In this document: piece after piece, positions 48,066-59,330 of the stretch
Layout of the letters: every line of letters begins with the position of its first letter
How positions within the stretch are numbered: the stretch's first letter is position 1
Assembly (NCBI GenBank): GCA_028023455.1
Contig: JAQFVV010012402.1
Span: 17,176,935 to 17,240,934, forward strand
Length of the DNA: 64,000 nt
Source of the DNA: Epiperipatus broadwayi
Taxonomy: Eukaryota; Onychophora; Udeonychophora; Euonychophora; Peripatidae
Direction of reading: 5' to 3'
Translations under genes and position numbers: made by a program
Notes under the pieces: generated by a model
What the model saw: the letters and a program-made list of their open reading frames with translations, nothing else
Told to the model about the DNA's origin: nothing
The model's database searches: none

Positions 48066-51000
48066 GTAGCCATCGCTGTGTTTTTTAAATATATTTTTGA
48101 TTTTCATTCATTTTTTTAACCTTTATTATGCATACATTATTTACCATCACACATATATATTTTACTATCAAACTTATATTAATCATTTACGCACATATAT
48201 AATTCATCTAGGCTCAATACTAGTTTTAAGATTACCTTTTCTCTGGCTTAAATAAAAAGAGATTTATATTTTAAACGTGAAAATCAACTTTCAACTAATA
48301 ATACTAAACTCTTTAATTCTTTTTATAAAACTTTTAGTTTAACTTTTCTAACCAAGACCCCCCTTCTTCCCTCTTTTAATTAATTAATTGTAACTTTTAA
48401 TTCAAAAACTAATAATAGAAAACTATTTGACTTTTAATCTTATTTTTACGAAAACAAACTGCAATAAAACTCTTAAACTTTTACCTATTATTTCTCTTTT
48501 AACGAAGGATTTTTGTTTTACTAATTTTTTAGATAAAAATTATTATGTACCAACTACGATCTTGGTACAATATAATCCTAGAAATTTTATTAAGTGATCA
48601 TATAAATAAAGGATTATATTCTCTTATATTTATACATCTTAAAACTGCTAATACATAAAAAAAGTTTTTTTTTGTAAATATTAACTGTATTAATTTAATA
48701 ATGTAAATCAATTTTATAAATTTAGAATAATGTTCTCTAACAAAATGAAATGACACTGATTGCAAAATAACATTATGATCATTAAGTAATAAAAATGGAT
48801 TTGATAGTGATTTTTAAAACTATATTATTTAAATAAATGATAACTTAATAATTTGTTGCAATTAAATAACTTATATTGACATTTTTTAAAATTTATTTAA
48901 TGAAAAATATTTAATCTTTTCATATATAATCAAAATTTTTATTGCTTCAGTATGAATAGTTCACTTTTTTTTATTTTGCTGAATTAGTTCAAGTAATTTA
49001 TGAGAATTAATATAAAGAGTTGTTTATTTTATCTCTTTCTCTTTTTTTAAAATCATTATTCTATCTATTCATGTGTTCGTTTACATTAATACTTGTATGT
49101 GATTTTTTTTTTTTAACATATACAGTAAAAGGATCTAATTACATTAAGTCATAGGTGGAGTCATTTTAAAAAAAGGAATATGAAACTAAAATAATTTTAA
49201 ATTTGGATCCGTTACAAGATTTTGATTTTATGGATTATCAAGTAAATAAACTTTAAAAATTCATAATTGAATTACTTCATAAAATCAACAGTAGAATATC
49301 AACAAAATTATGACAACACCCGAATGATATACTGTACTTTAGTTCTCGGGGGGGGGGGGAGATAAATGACTAAAAGTTTAATAGTAAAAGAAGAAAACAA
49401 CATCAACAAAAAAATACTATTTCAAATAACTACAATATTTTTAAATGTAAAAAAAAAATATATGAAGGTCCTGGGGGTTTCAGATAAATATTTTCCATAA
49501 ATTGAAAATGAAAGTTAAAAAGAAAATGAAATTTAATATAATGCAATTTATTATTTAGTGAAGCTAATTACACACATCAATGGTTATTTTACATTACATA
49601 GAAGCATTATACTAAAATATACATATAAAAAAAGATAATATTAAGGATTTTTGCAACAGAAATACAAATGTAAACAATTTAAAAGTAATATAATAAAAAG
49701 TTTATAAAAAATTAAATTTCATTTTGTTGTAAAATATAATACTCTTGCTCATAATAGATGGGAGTTTGTCATTATCTTTTATCTCCATATCATAGTTTAT
49801 TCTAGCATCTCAAGCTTCGTTTAACTCTTTAGTATGATGAGTAATTATCTTAACTCATGATTAATAAATTAACATGTAAACAATAGATTATATATTATTT
49901 AATATATAACATTAATTTCATATAACTTTAAAAAATGTGCAAATAAATCATAGCTATTATATATGTAATGTTGACAATACATAAGTTTATTCACAAAACA
50001 GCTAAATCTAAATAACATTAGGATAATGCACAAGTCAGAGTCTTAAATTTTAACAAACTTGCAAATGATGCTCATTTTCTTGGGTTCCTGTAATTGAGCA
50101 TTATTAACAAATTTGCTAAAATTATTCTTTAAGAATCTGAATTGTGAATTAGAATACTATATTTGGACTTAATTGATCCATGAAAAAGGTTAAACATGTT
50201 AACTTATATGTGCTTACTTTAATTTACTGAACTAGATATTAAATATTATTTTAATTAAAAGAAGTATAACAAATAAGTATTATATTATTCTATACTTATT
50301 TTTCAATAATTCTAAAATAAACAAATGAATATATATATATATTAAATATATATAAGGCAATAAACATCCATACAAAATATTTTTTTTTACTGAAAAAAAT
50401 CATTGGGTATTAAAAAAATAAAACAAAATGAAAGACAAGAAAAAAAAATGTAACAAAACTATTATATAAACAAAATTGTAAATAAATCTGAGTTTAGGTA
50501 ATCAATAGCTCAATATCTTGAGATTATTTTATGAAATTTTGCAAATTTCAAATTATCTGAATTTGAGATTGGAATTCAGTATTAACACTATATATGAATT
50601 TGAAATAACTTCTATTTTTTTTTTAATAATTATACTTTATCAGATATATTAGAAGAGCACAGTTTAACTTAAGATATACTATTGATATTTAAAAACCAAT
50701 CTTCCATATTATTTATTAATAGTTAATATCAAATCCTATTTATTATAAAATCTCTCTACTGCTAAGGATGAAGTATTGTAATTTCAGAATTAAAAAAATA
50801 TTAATGGTAACATTTTTGCATTTATATACAACTAAATATTTTCTAGATAAGACAGAATTAGAAATTAAAATATTATTTAACTAATATGATGGCAGAATCA
50901 GTTTTGAGGGTTTTTTTTTTTTAAAAAAAAATGTAGTTTTCTATTCATAAATAATAATAATAAGCAATAGAATTAATATCAACAGGAAAATAAAAAAGAA

Positions 51001-51397
51001 AATAATGCAGAGAATTTAAAATGCCATGCAATAATAAACCTATAATATGATCATTATAATAATGGAGGCAAAAAATGAATTTTAGCATTAGTATTGAAAG
51101 ATATTTTAAACAAAAATATATGACGATGGTGAGACTTATTCTTTTATCAATAATTTTAGATTTATTTGGCCTATATTTATTTACTAAAGAAATTTTGAGT
51201 AATAACATTTCTATGATCATTTCCAAACATTAATGGGCATACTTGGAAAATTAATGCTTAAGACATCAAATTTGATATGATTAGAAAAATTCTTCTGTGG
51301 GTTGTATTATAAACATGATTATAAATCATTTAATTTTGGTGCCTTGAGATATAAATCTAAATTGTATACTTGTTTATTGACAAATATTGTTTATTTA
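48066..51397 (+). other. Intronic AT-rich stretch
   Basis: Nothing recognised except a 12-nt G run at 49348-49359 and (TA)n near 50330-50352. The frame at 50945-51226 (-) is low complexity. Confidence 0.5.
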
Positions 51398-51600
51398 GAA
51401 TAAATGATTGTATTCTCATCCTTGGTGTTCGCCTAAAGATGGCGTTGATGCTAATCGAAAACATATACATATAACAATTCCAGGGCCCGACCTAAATGAT
51501 CGATTTGATCTAAAAACATCTGATTTCTTAGATTTGTAATAAAATATTCTACTAACTAATACTATTATATGATGTTAGTTTTTTTCATTTTTTTCGAAAA

Positions 51601-52112
51601 TGTTTATTAATCTTATCTTGTTTTTGAGTTTGTGTGTGTGTGTATTTTTAAAGTTATGGTGTTTTTCTAACTTTTTTTTTTTTGGACTTTATGTGTGTCT
51701 TTTTAAAGTTACGGGTTTTTTTTTTGCAAGAGTAAATCAATACTTTTATTCAAAAGCAAGACATAATAAGTAAATGTTTATTAATCTTATCTTGTTTTTG
51801 AATTTGTGTGTGTGTCTTTAAAGTTACGGGGCTTTTTCTAATATTTTTTTGGGGACTTTATGTGTGTCTTTTTAAAGTTACGGTACTTTTTTTTTTTGCA
51901 AGAGTAAATCAATCATTTGATTCAAAAGCAAGACGTAATAAGTCAATGTTTATTAATCTTAGATTGTTTTTGAGTTTGTGTGTGTGTCTTTAAAGTTACG
52001 GGGCTTTTTCTCATTTTTTTTTTGGGACTTTAGTGTGTCTTTTTTTTAAAGTTACGGTATTTTTGGTCAAGAGTAAAAATCAATTATTTTTATCAAAAAA
52101 GCAATACGTAAT
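51601..52112 (+). repeat. Minisatellite 1 inside the TIR element (~173 bp x 3)
   Basis: Units begin 'tgtttattaatctta' at 51601, 51775 and 51947. Each contains (GT)n, 'aaagttacgg' twice and 'caagagtaaatcaat'. The frame 51808-51993 is just a reading of this array. Confidence 0.85.
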
Positions 52113-52158
52113 TCTAAATCTATCAAAAGTAACGTCATTTATATACTACAATTTAGAA

Positions 52159-52690
52159 TTGATACCCGACTACTATTAGTAAGGACCATCATTGAAAGAT
52201 TCAATTGAAAAATGATACCCGACTAATTTCCGTTTTCTTTTTTTTTGGGGGGGGGGGACAGTAATGAATCAGAAAGTGGGTTGTTTTTGTTAACTCTGTC
52301 TATATAAAAAGGGTACCATTATTGAAATACTAAATTTAAAAATGATAGCCGACTAATTTGCGTTTCTTTTGACAGTAATTAATCAGAAAGTGGGTTTCTT
52401 TTTTTTTTTTGGTAAATCTTGTATATATATATAAAAAATACCGTAATTCAAATACTCCATTGAAAAAAACCAAACCCCATTGAATTTGCTTTCTTTTTTT
52501 TTTAAGACAGTAATTAAGCAGGAACTGGGTTGTTTTTGTTAGTGTGTAGATATAAAAACTAAACTTATTTTGAAATAATAAATGTAACAAAAAAAATAAA
52601 ATAATACCTGACTAATTTTCTTTTTTTGGACAAGTAATTCCTAATAATTAGACACTGGGTTGTTTTTGTTTGTGCGTATATATATATAGC
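52159..52690 (+). repeat. Minisatellite 2 inside the TIR element (~124-137 bp x 4)
   Basis: Units contain 'gatacccgactaattt' (52213, 52344, ~52470 diverged, ~52602), 'gacagtaatnaatcagaaag' and 'tgggttgtttttgtt'. A partial unit starts at 52161. Unrelated to the first array. Confidence 0.8.
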
Positions 52691-53305
52691 AAAAGTAACT
52701 TGTCACGGACTAATTCTCGTGAAAATGGTACTTTCGCGTGATCCTTAATTTTTTTTCCGTTTCGCACCCTTAAAAGCAATTTTTGAGGGTTACCCATTCA
52801 TAATGGAATCTTCAGGACATTATTACTAAACTTACAACAGTAAAGTAAGTTACAACACATTAAAAAAAAAAAGACGTCTTATCAAATTTTAAAAAACTAT
52901 GACTGCTTCAATTACACACACTCTCACACGAAACTACAGAGAAAATAGATATTCTACTATTAGGAGAAAATGATGAACAAAATCAACTACTATGGCAGCC
53001 AATCAAGGCATTTCTTTCTCTTTGCTTTTAGCATAGAAAAAAAAAAGCCATAACCGGCAGCTGTCGGGAACTCTTTCTGTGTTTTATCATAGAAAGAAGT
53101 CTCATTTGTGTTGGCTTCTGTCACCGTCACCTCTTCCGTCCAACATAACGTGAGGACTTTTCTGCATTTATAACGTAGAAAATTTCCTCTTTTGTTGGGT
53201 GAAGGCCGGTGAAACGGTATATTTTTAGGAATTTAGCTAGAAATAGCGACATCTTGAGGCGAACACCAAGGATGAGAAAACAACCGAATAAATTGTTATA
53301 CCAAC

Positions 53306-53480
53306 AATTAAACAGTTTTGACTGTCCTGCAGTCATCATCAGAGCTCTGATGATGACTGCAGAACAGTCGAAACTGTTAGTTTAATATAAATAAAGAGTA
53401 TTGATAAAATGTTTAAAGGTGTAAATGTTATGATATATTAAAATAGAAATCAATACATAGGAAAAGGAAGAAGTAGAAAA
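53306..53480. repeat. Repeat B: fused head-to-head hammerhead-like pair plus body
   Basis: A near-perfect palindrome at 53310-53380, centred on AGAGCTCT (53341-53348), contains a minus motif (core complement of 53336-53342; GAAA changed to AAAA) and a plus motif. The body 53380-53480 matches the minus strand of 7446-7560. It begins about a dozen bases after the target duplication of the TIR element. Confidence 0.8.
53341..53383 (+). ncRNA. Hammerhead-ribozyme-like motif (family B)
   Basis: CTGATGA 53347-53353, one extra T, 5-bp stem II GACTG/CAGTC (53355-53359, 53365-53369) with loop CAGAA, GAAAC 53370-53374, then TGTT as a minimal stem III and cleavage site. Stem I has five pairs, two of them wobbles (GAGCT upstream with AGTTT downstream). 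The extra base between the core and stem II recurs in family B and departs from the classical consensus, so activity is uncertain. Confidence 0.5.
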
Positions 53481-54544
53481 TTATATTACTTCCATAATAA
53501 ATTATGTTAAGGTACTAGAAGTAAAAATTAATTACTGCTACTAAAAATTGAATATATATATCACTAATACTGTATGTATATCACTAATATTTTGATTGTT
53601 AAATCTACCATTGAACTTTTAAACAATTAAAATTTATATATACTTGTGTATGTTAATAGCCATATTTTGTAATTGATATCTTTGATTTATTAAAGTAATT
53701 ATTATAAAATAAAATTTCAATTCAAAATATATATTCAACTTGAAATATGAAATAGTATTTTTTTTTTTTTTACAAAAAATAAATGAGGTAATATGAGATT
53801 AAATGAAATTGTTATTAATATACATTTGCAACGGATTATGCTTGTATTCAAATAAATATTATATTTAAAACTAATATTTATTAAAAAAGAGATTGCATAA
53901 TTTTGTTATTGCTCTTATTATTTTATTGAAATAATAGAATTAATCTAAATTATATGCATAATAAAATATATTATTGAATGAAAAATGAGAATTATTATCT
54001 TTAATTCACTAAAATTCTTTTAACATTTATGACTAAGGGAATAATTATTCTTTCTTTCAATATTTTTATTTTCTTTTACATTACAATTGTCACTCATTTA
54101 TGGTGATAATTGTGAGCTTCTAATGCCACTAATCATTTCTGCATTAATTATGCAATCACATGCACATTCTTTAAGAATATGAACAATAATTGTAATTTTC
54201 TTTTTTCAGCTTTCTTTGTTTTCTAACTTTTTATTACTTGCACATTTTGTTTTTTCTTCTGAATTATGATTGGTTACATTCATTTATAAGTGACTGCTGA
54301 TAATAATGATACATAATTAAAAAGATGAAATTTATGAATCATAACACAGAAGGGCACTCTAATAAATACTTTATATTGTTATAGTCCTAATTTTGAAATG
54401 ACTGTATGTTTAATGCCCTCAGTGAGTTTACTACTATAATGCAAAATCAGTGAATTCATATATTGGTGCATTATTTTTTTAATATCAGAGAATATGTAAC
54501 AATCATCAGGGATCACCCACTACACATGCGTTGTAAACTAATAA
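53481..54544 (+). other. Intronic AT-rich stretch
   Basis: Nothing recognised. Confidence 0.5.
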
Positions 54545-54996
54545 ACACTTATAAGGAATATTCTCCTTTCCAAACACAAGATAAAGTCTTAGTGAAAAGA
54601 TAGAATAAATCCACTCTACCTTTTTAACTTAAGCATATATGTATAGGCGAATCTTAAGCATTAGGAAATGAGAATGTAAATATATTAATTAATCACTTTT
54701 AATTCCATTTGCTATGTTTTTAATTATTAAGTTCTGAAATTTTTTTATAATTTACAGCTTATTAGTATTAGATGTAACATTAAACATATATATATAATGC
54801 GTTATTTATATATATAATGCTATGTTTATCTGTAATAATCATTATGAATCACCCCACAATCTTATTTCCAAATGCTTAAGATTTGCCTATACATATACAT
54901 TTAGGTTAAAAAAAGATATAGTGGATTCATTCTATCTTTTCAAAAGTCTTTGCCTTGTGTTTGGAAAGGAGAGTTTCCTTAAAAGTATTTATTATG
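54545..54996. repeat. Inverted repeat pair (arms ~135 bp)
   Basis: The left arm (~54545-54685) and right arm (~54850-54996) pair with ~85-90% identity by eye: 'ctcctttccaaacacaag' against 'cttgtgtttggaaaggag', and 'gcgaatcttaagcatt' against 'aatgcttaagatttgc'. They are separated by about 165 bp. The frame 54822-55007 is a reading of the right arm. Not obviously related to repeats A-C. It would form a long duplex in HEATR5 pre-mRNA. Confidence 0.75.
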
Positions 54997-56185
54997 TAAA
55001 TAAATAAGTCATTATCAGAGTGTATATAAAATATTACTTTTGTTGACAAATTTTTAGTTACATTGGGATAGGTATCAGACTTCTATCATTTAATCACAGT
55101 CTTCTTCAGCTTCTGAATGCATAGAGTAGCTGTTATTATTATGTGTTAAATGAGAAATACAAAGACAAAATATATATATTGCTTTCTTTTGAAATGTTAT
55201 ATATATTTATTTATAGTGTCAAATGAAAATAAATAAATAAATAAAGATATGATGCATTAACATGCCTTCTGTTTATCTAAGATTCTTTTGATTTTTAATC
55301 ACAAAAAAGATAATTTTTTAAAGATATTATCCAATTATTAATTCTTGAAACATTTTGTTTTATTATTTATTTTTCAGAAATAAGCAATTATAATAAATTA
55401 TTAAAGAATCTTCATTTAAACAGAAAGCATACTAATGCTATAAATCATGTACAGCTTTAGTTATAATGATTAGTTATTGTATAATTTCATTATACATTTC
55501 TATATTTAAAAGTTTATATGTAAGATGTGTCGCATTTTTATCTTTTAAAATAAGATATTATTACTTTTATTATTATTATTACCATTAACATTAGATGTCA
55601 GTGAACATTTAAGTTCTCATAAATATGTCTCAGTATATAATAATCTTATGCAGCTTAAGAATTTAATAGAAGTGCAGGAATGTTGTGTATAGATAAACAG
55701 AGTAATACTCTGTTTCAAATATTGCCCAAAATAGTAAAAACTCATAATTTTAAAATAGCAAAGTTATATAACTAAATAGCTAACATTGTTTATATAGTAT
55801 TGTGCAATAGCTATAGTTTGAAAATTTTATTCAAAATATTCAGTAGAAAGAAAAAAAAATATTGAAAAAAATATTACTAAAAATGCAAAATTTATCTGAG
55901 TTTTAAAGCTGTTGATTGTATTGAAGATTTCAAAAATTATTAATTACAAAGCATAAGTGTTTGATGCACATATTAAACACTGGTTGACTTATTAATATAA
56001 TTATTATTATTTTTTTTAACAAGTTATTTGAAAGTTAATTATTTATTTTAAATAGTATATATATATTTTAATATCCGAACATATTTCAAAATCTAGATTT
56101 AAAATTTAGGTTTTGCCAAGATTTATACATATATACACACATACACATTGAGTAAAATAATTCATGAAGTTTTATTTTATTTTAG
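54997..56185 (+). other. Intron 1 end
   Basis: Nothing recognised apart from 'cagtcttcttcagcttctga' near 55100, which distantly resembles repeat B ends in reverse. The intron ends with the acceptor 'tttattttattttag' at 56171-56185. Confidence 0.5.
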
Positions 56186-56397
56186 TCGGACATCAAAGGA
56201 TGCCAGCAAAAACTGGTAGAGCAGTTGACTTTTCAGATGACTCAGTCACCTGGTCCTCCTACACGCAAATTATTAGGACGGTGTTTGGCTACTTTATTCA
56301 GTGTTGGAGATACTTTTGTATTATTTGAAACTATTAATAAGTGTAATGACATTCTAAAAAACAAAGATGATTCTCCTAGTTACCTTCCAACAAGATT
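56186..56397 (+). CDS. HEATR5B: HEATR5 (HEATR5B-like), coding exon 2
   Basis: Acceptor AG at 56184-56185, donor GTAAGT at 56398. It is 212 nt long: 70 codons plus two bases (TT), so the next intron is phase 2 and the split codon is Leu or Phe (Leu in the family). Key strings are [57 protein letters not shown] and TR. They continue exon 1 in register with the conserved N-terminal HEAT region of HEATR5. Joined, the window gives about 113 residues. The remaining ~95% of the protein, including the rest of the HEAT array, lies beyond the right edge. No frameshift or stop; clearly under protein constraint against an AT-rich background. Confidence 0.95.
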
Positions 56398-56899
56398 GTA
56401 AGTATTTTTTCTTTTTACAAAGATATTGATTTACAAAAAGTTAAAGTTTAAATTTTCATTTACTTTATTTCTAATTGTTTATGTTATTATTTTTATAGAT
56501 TAAATTTATTTATATATTTTTTTTTTACTGGTAAGTCTATATTAAAATTGTTATTATGCCAATTTAAAAGTCTAGAGATAGAGATAAAAAATTTCCAAAT
56601 TTTTTACTTATTTTATCTGTCAAACATGAATGTAGGCTTGTTAACTTCGGTTCACTTAAAACATTTTCTATGAATATCAAAGAAAATTAAGGTTAACCAG
56701 TGAATGCGTGCAGTGTTTAAGTGGAGATATTATTATAATTATGTTAAATATAATGACATTATAATGGTTTGAACTAAATTAATTATTTCTAGCTTTGAAT
56801 CAAGAGAAAAAAAAAGTAAGGTAGGCAGAAAAATTGGTGATCATTTTCTTATATTTATGAGTGATGACTTCAAAGTAATAAATATTTAAACAGAATGAC

Positions 56900-57230
56900 T
56901 AAATCTGACAATTGTTTATTGGACTATTTCTACTATCTAGAATTATTTGTTAAATATTTTAAAAAAAATTCAAAGTTTATTTAAACTTTTCAAATACATT
57001 CACTTGTTATTAATAGCATTCAGGTTAGTATTCTTCTTCAGATGTTGGTAGCCTGATTGACAACATCTGAAAAGAGAGGAGAAGAATATGTATTAATCTA
57101 TATATTATTATTAACAGTTAAATGTATTTTAAAAAAAGTTTAAATGAAGTTTGAAATTTTCTAGAAATATTTAACAATTAATTCTAGATGATGAAAATAG
57201 TCAAAAATATAATTATTAATAAAATGCCAG
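56900..57230. repeat. Foldback of repeat D
   Basis: Arms at about 56900-57045 and 57060-57225 pair around a CAGATGTTG/CAACATCTG hairpin. The body ('agtttaaat(a/g)aagttt') is shared with 58270-58320, so it is the 3' part of the tRNA-like repeat D at 58.1 kb in head-to-head arrangement. Confidence 0.65.
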
Positions 57231-57485
57231 CATTAAAAATGTTTAGTTGAATACTAAATCTGTTAATTATATTTTTCTCTGATTATGCAGTTGAGAGGAT
57301 ATGTCACTAGAGACATTTTGATTAAGTTAATGAAGTCTTTGAGATGACACTAAAGTATAATCTTGAGAGGTAATAAATAAGGGAGGGAAAATATTTTTAT
57401 ATTTGGAAATAAAATAGTATAATTATAATAAATAATGGATTCTTAATCATAATTACATATTTATATTAAACAATTCACAACAAAA

Positions 57486-57970
57486 CAACACTCTCCATAT
57501 ATTAGTGCCATCTTGTGCTAACAAGAGCAATCATGAGATAGTGATCATGTGATGTTTAGTGGTTTAGTACATATTTATACATGAAAAATTTTCAATGATA
57601 GAACAAGATATATAGACTTTATGAAATGTATGCATTTAACAGACAAAACTCTCCATAACCACCCTGTGCCAAACAGAGTAATCAGTGGATGCCAGAAGGC
57701 TTGTGCATAAAATCCCCATCTAGTGCCTACTTATCCAATATTCCCAGACTAGTTTCTGGCAGTGCTCTCAGATCCAAGGCTCCTCACTGACGAAGGCCAC
57801 AAGCCAGAAACTAGTCTGGGGATATTGGATGAGTAGGCACTAGATGGGGATTTTATGCACAAGCCTTCTGGCATCCATTGATTACTCTGTTTGGCACAGG
57901 GTGGCCCTGCTGTATGGAGAGTTTTGCCTGTTTAATAACAGTTATGTGCAGCATAAGAGATGGTGATCAT
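57486..57970. repeat. Repeat A head-to-head inverted copies
   Basis: The left arm 57640-57760 and right arm 57803-57930 are ~95% identical inverted copies ('ccagaaggcttgtgcataaa', 'atctagtgcctact') around a 42-nt centre. The right copy carries the full hammerhead; the left copy has only its 3' half. 'gtgatcatgtgatgtttagt' at 57540 and 57962 also matches the 22.9-kb unit. It is the best-preserved repeat A copy in the window. Confidence 0.85.
57772..57830 (+). ncRNA. Hammerhead ribozyme, best candidate (family A)
   Basis: Stem I: ATCCAA (57772-57777) with TTGGAT (57825-57830) and TCCTCA (57781-57786) with TGGGGA (57817-57822), i.e. 12 pairs including one wobble, around an internal loop GGC/TA. 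Core CTGACGA 57787-57793. Stem II GGC-CACAA-GCC. GAAAC 57807-57811. Palindromic ACTAGT gives stem III in a dimer. Cleavage would follow GTC at 57816. All core positions are present. The oddity is an A-A at the stem II closing position. The flanking inverted copy could sequester the 3' half in a long hairpin. Confidence 0.7.
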
Positions 57971-58094
57971 GTGATATATGCATTTACTGAGTGGTTCGTA
58001 GATAGATTCTGAAATTATAAATTAAAAAAAAAACAAAAAAGAGTTAGAAGAGTGAATAAATATGATGTTGGAAAACTGATATTGTCAAAACATG

Positions 58095-58330
58095 ACAGAA
58101 TAGCCTAGTTGGTTGAAATGTTTCCTTAAATTCAATGTTTATGAATTTAAAGATTCAGGTTCATTATCCATACTAGTACTGTCACTGGTCATTCCAGCAA
58201 CACCTGAATAAAGGAGAACAATATTACTCAAAATATTATTTTATATACTAACCTGTGTACCATTAATAGTAAGTAGTTGAATATATTTGGGAAGTTTAAA
58301 TAAAGTTTGGATTTTTCTAATGACATTTAT
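58095..58330 (+). repeat. Repeat D: tRNA-derived SINE-like copy
   Basis: Box-A-like 'tagcctagttgg' at 58101 and box-B-like 'aggttcattatcc' ending 58169 have tRNA-like spacing. They are followed by 'ccagcaacacctgaa' (58194-58208) and 'atattactcaaaat'. The same order occurs at 59150-59300. Internal RNA polymerase III promoter remnant; tail unlike SINE-A. Confidence 0.6.
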
Positions 58331-59149
58331 AATAATTAATATTAGATTGTAGAAATAATCCAACATATAGTTAACATAATCACAACTTTCAGACATTAGC
58401 ATACATTAAATTAGCAATGTAGAAATAGGTCTGAAAATAAATTTTAATATGAGATGATAGACAATTTAAAAAATTTAAAATTCAAATAATGTCACTGATA
58501 AGAGAAAAAGAAAGAAAAAATGTTAAAAGTTAAAAAGAAGGATTAAGTTTGATATACTTGTATAGAAAACATGATTTTTGAAGAATAGATGGAATTGTAG
58601 TAGTGATTGATAAAAACGAAAAAGAGAGATGGTAGTAGTGAATAATCAATTAAATAAAATGAAAGTAGTAAAATTTAATTAGTCATATCTGAACTTTTTT
58701 TTTGTAATAAATATATGAGTGTATTTGTAATTATATGCTGGATTAATTGTTAAAGAATTGCTAAATGTTTTTAAATTTTTTTTAGCTTTATTTACTCTTT
58801 TCCATATGCATATTTAACTATTAACAATAACACACAGATTAGAATGCAATACAATGTTTTGAATTGTATTTTTTCTATTCTTCAGGTAATGTTGGCCTGA
58901 CAAAGTGATAATCTAGCAAGAGGATTGAACAAGTAATCTTAGATTCATGAATATTGAATTTAAGATGTTGATCTAAATAACTAAGCTCTATTCTTTGACA
59001 GAGCAGTAATCAGCTTACATTTTGTACTATTTTTAAGAATTCTCCTGATTTTTCCATTTTTTATTTATTTTCAGATCAAAACTAATAATATAAATTTAGA
59101 AATTAGTCATTAATTTTGCTTCAGGAAAAAAGTAATGAAATCAAAAAGA
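58331..59149 (+). other. Intronic AT-rich stretch
   Basis: Nothing recognised. Confidence 0.5.
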
Positions 59150-59330
59150 TCCTAAGAATTGCTTAAAATTCAATATTCACAAATATAAAGATTATTAGTT
59201 CAATTGGCATTTAACTTATCACTTATGAGGCCAGCAACACCTGAAGATAAAGAGAAAAATATTACTCAGAATGTTCATTCTATATGAACCAGAGAATTAT
59301 ACTAGCATTTAATTGTATTTTGAAACTATA
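59150..59330 (+). repeat. Repeat D, second copy
   Basis: 'ttagttcaattggc' (weak box B), 'ccagcaacacctgaa' at 59231-59245 and 'atattactcagaatgttcat' parallel the 58.1-kb copy. The head is decayed. Confidence 0.55.

Larger units (their letters stand above)
51406..53285. mobile_element. Terminal-inverted-repeat DNA transposon, non-autonomous (1880 bp)
   Basis: The ends pair over about 38 bp with few mismatches: the 5' end runs GATTGTATTCTCATCCTTGG then TGTTCGCCTAAAGATGG, and the reverse complement of the 3' end runs GGTTGTTTTCTCATCCTTGG then TGTTCGCCTCAAGATGT. An 8-bp duplication GAATAAAT flanks it (51398-51405, 53286-53293). There is no transposase; the interior is mostly two minisatellite arrays. 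An 8-bp TSD fits hAT, P, Merlin or Novosib types. The G(A/G)TTGT terminus is not hAT-like (hAT ends usually start CA), so the superfamily is open. Confidence 0.85.
39486..56185 (+). other. HEATR5 intron 1 (~16.7 kb)
   Basis: GT at 39486 and AG at 56184-56185 bound an intron of 16,700 bp between codons 43 and 44 (phase 0). It holds foldbacks at 39.8, 41.9 and 54.5 kb, hammerhead-like motifs near 39.96, 41.96, 42.03 and 53.34 kb, a hAT element, a 1.88-kb TIR element and an unclassified block at 46.9-48.1 kb. No extra coding exon was recognised; the family alignment is continuous across the junction, so none is needed. Confidence 0.85.

Noticed and set aside
51808-51993. 61-codon plus frame
   Set aside because: It is a reading of the (GT)n-containing minisatellite.
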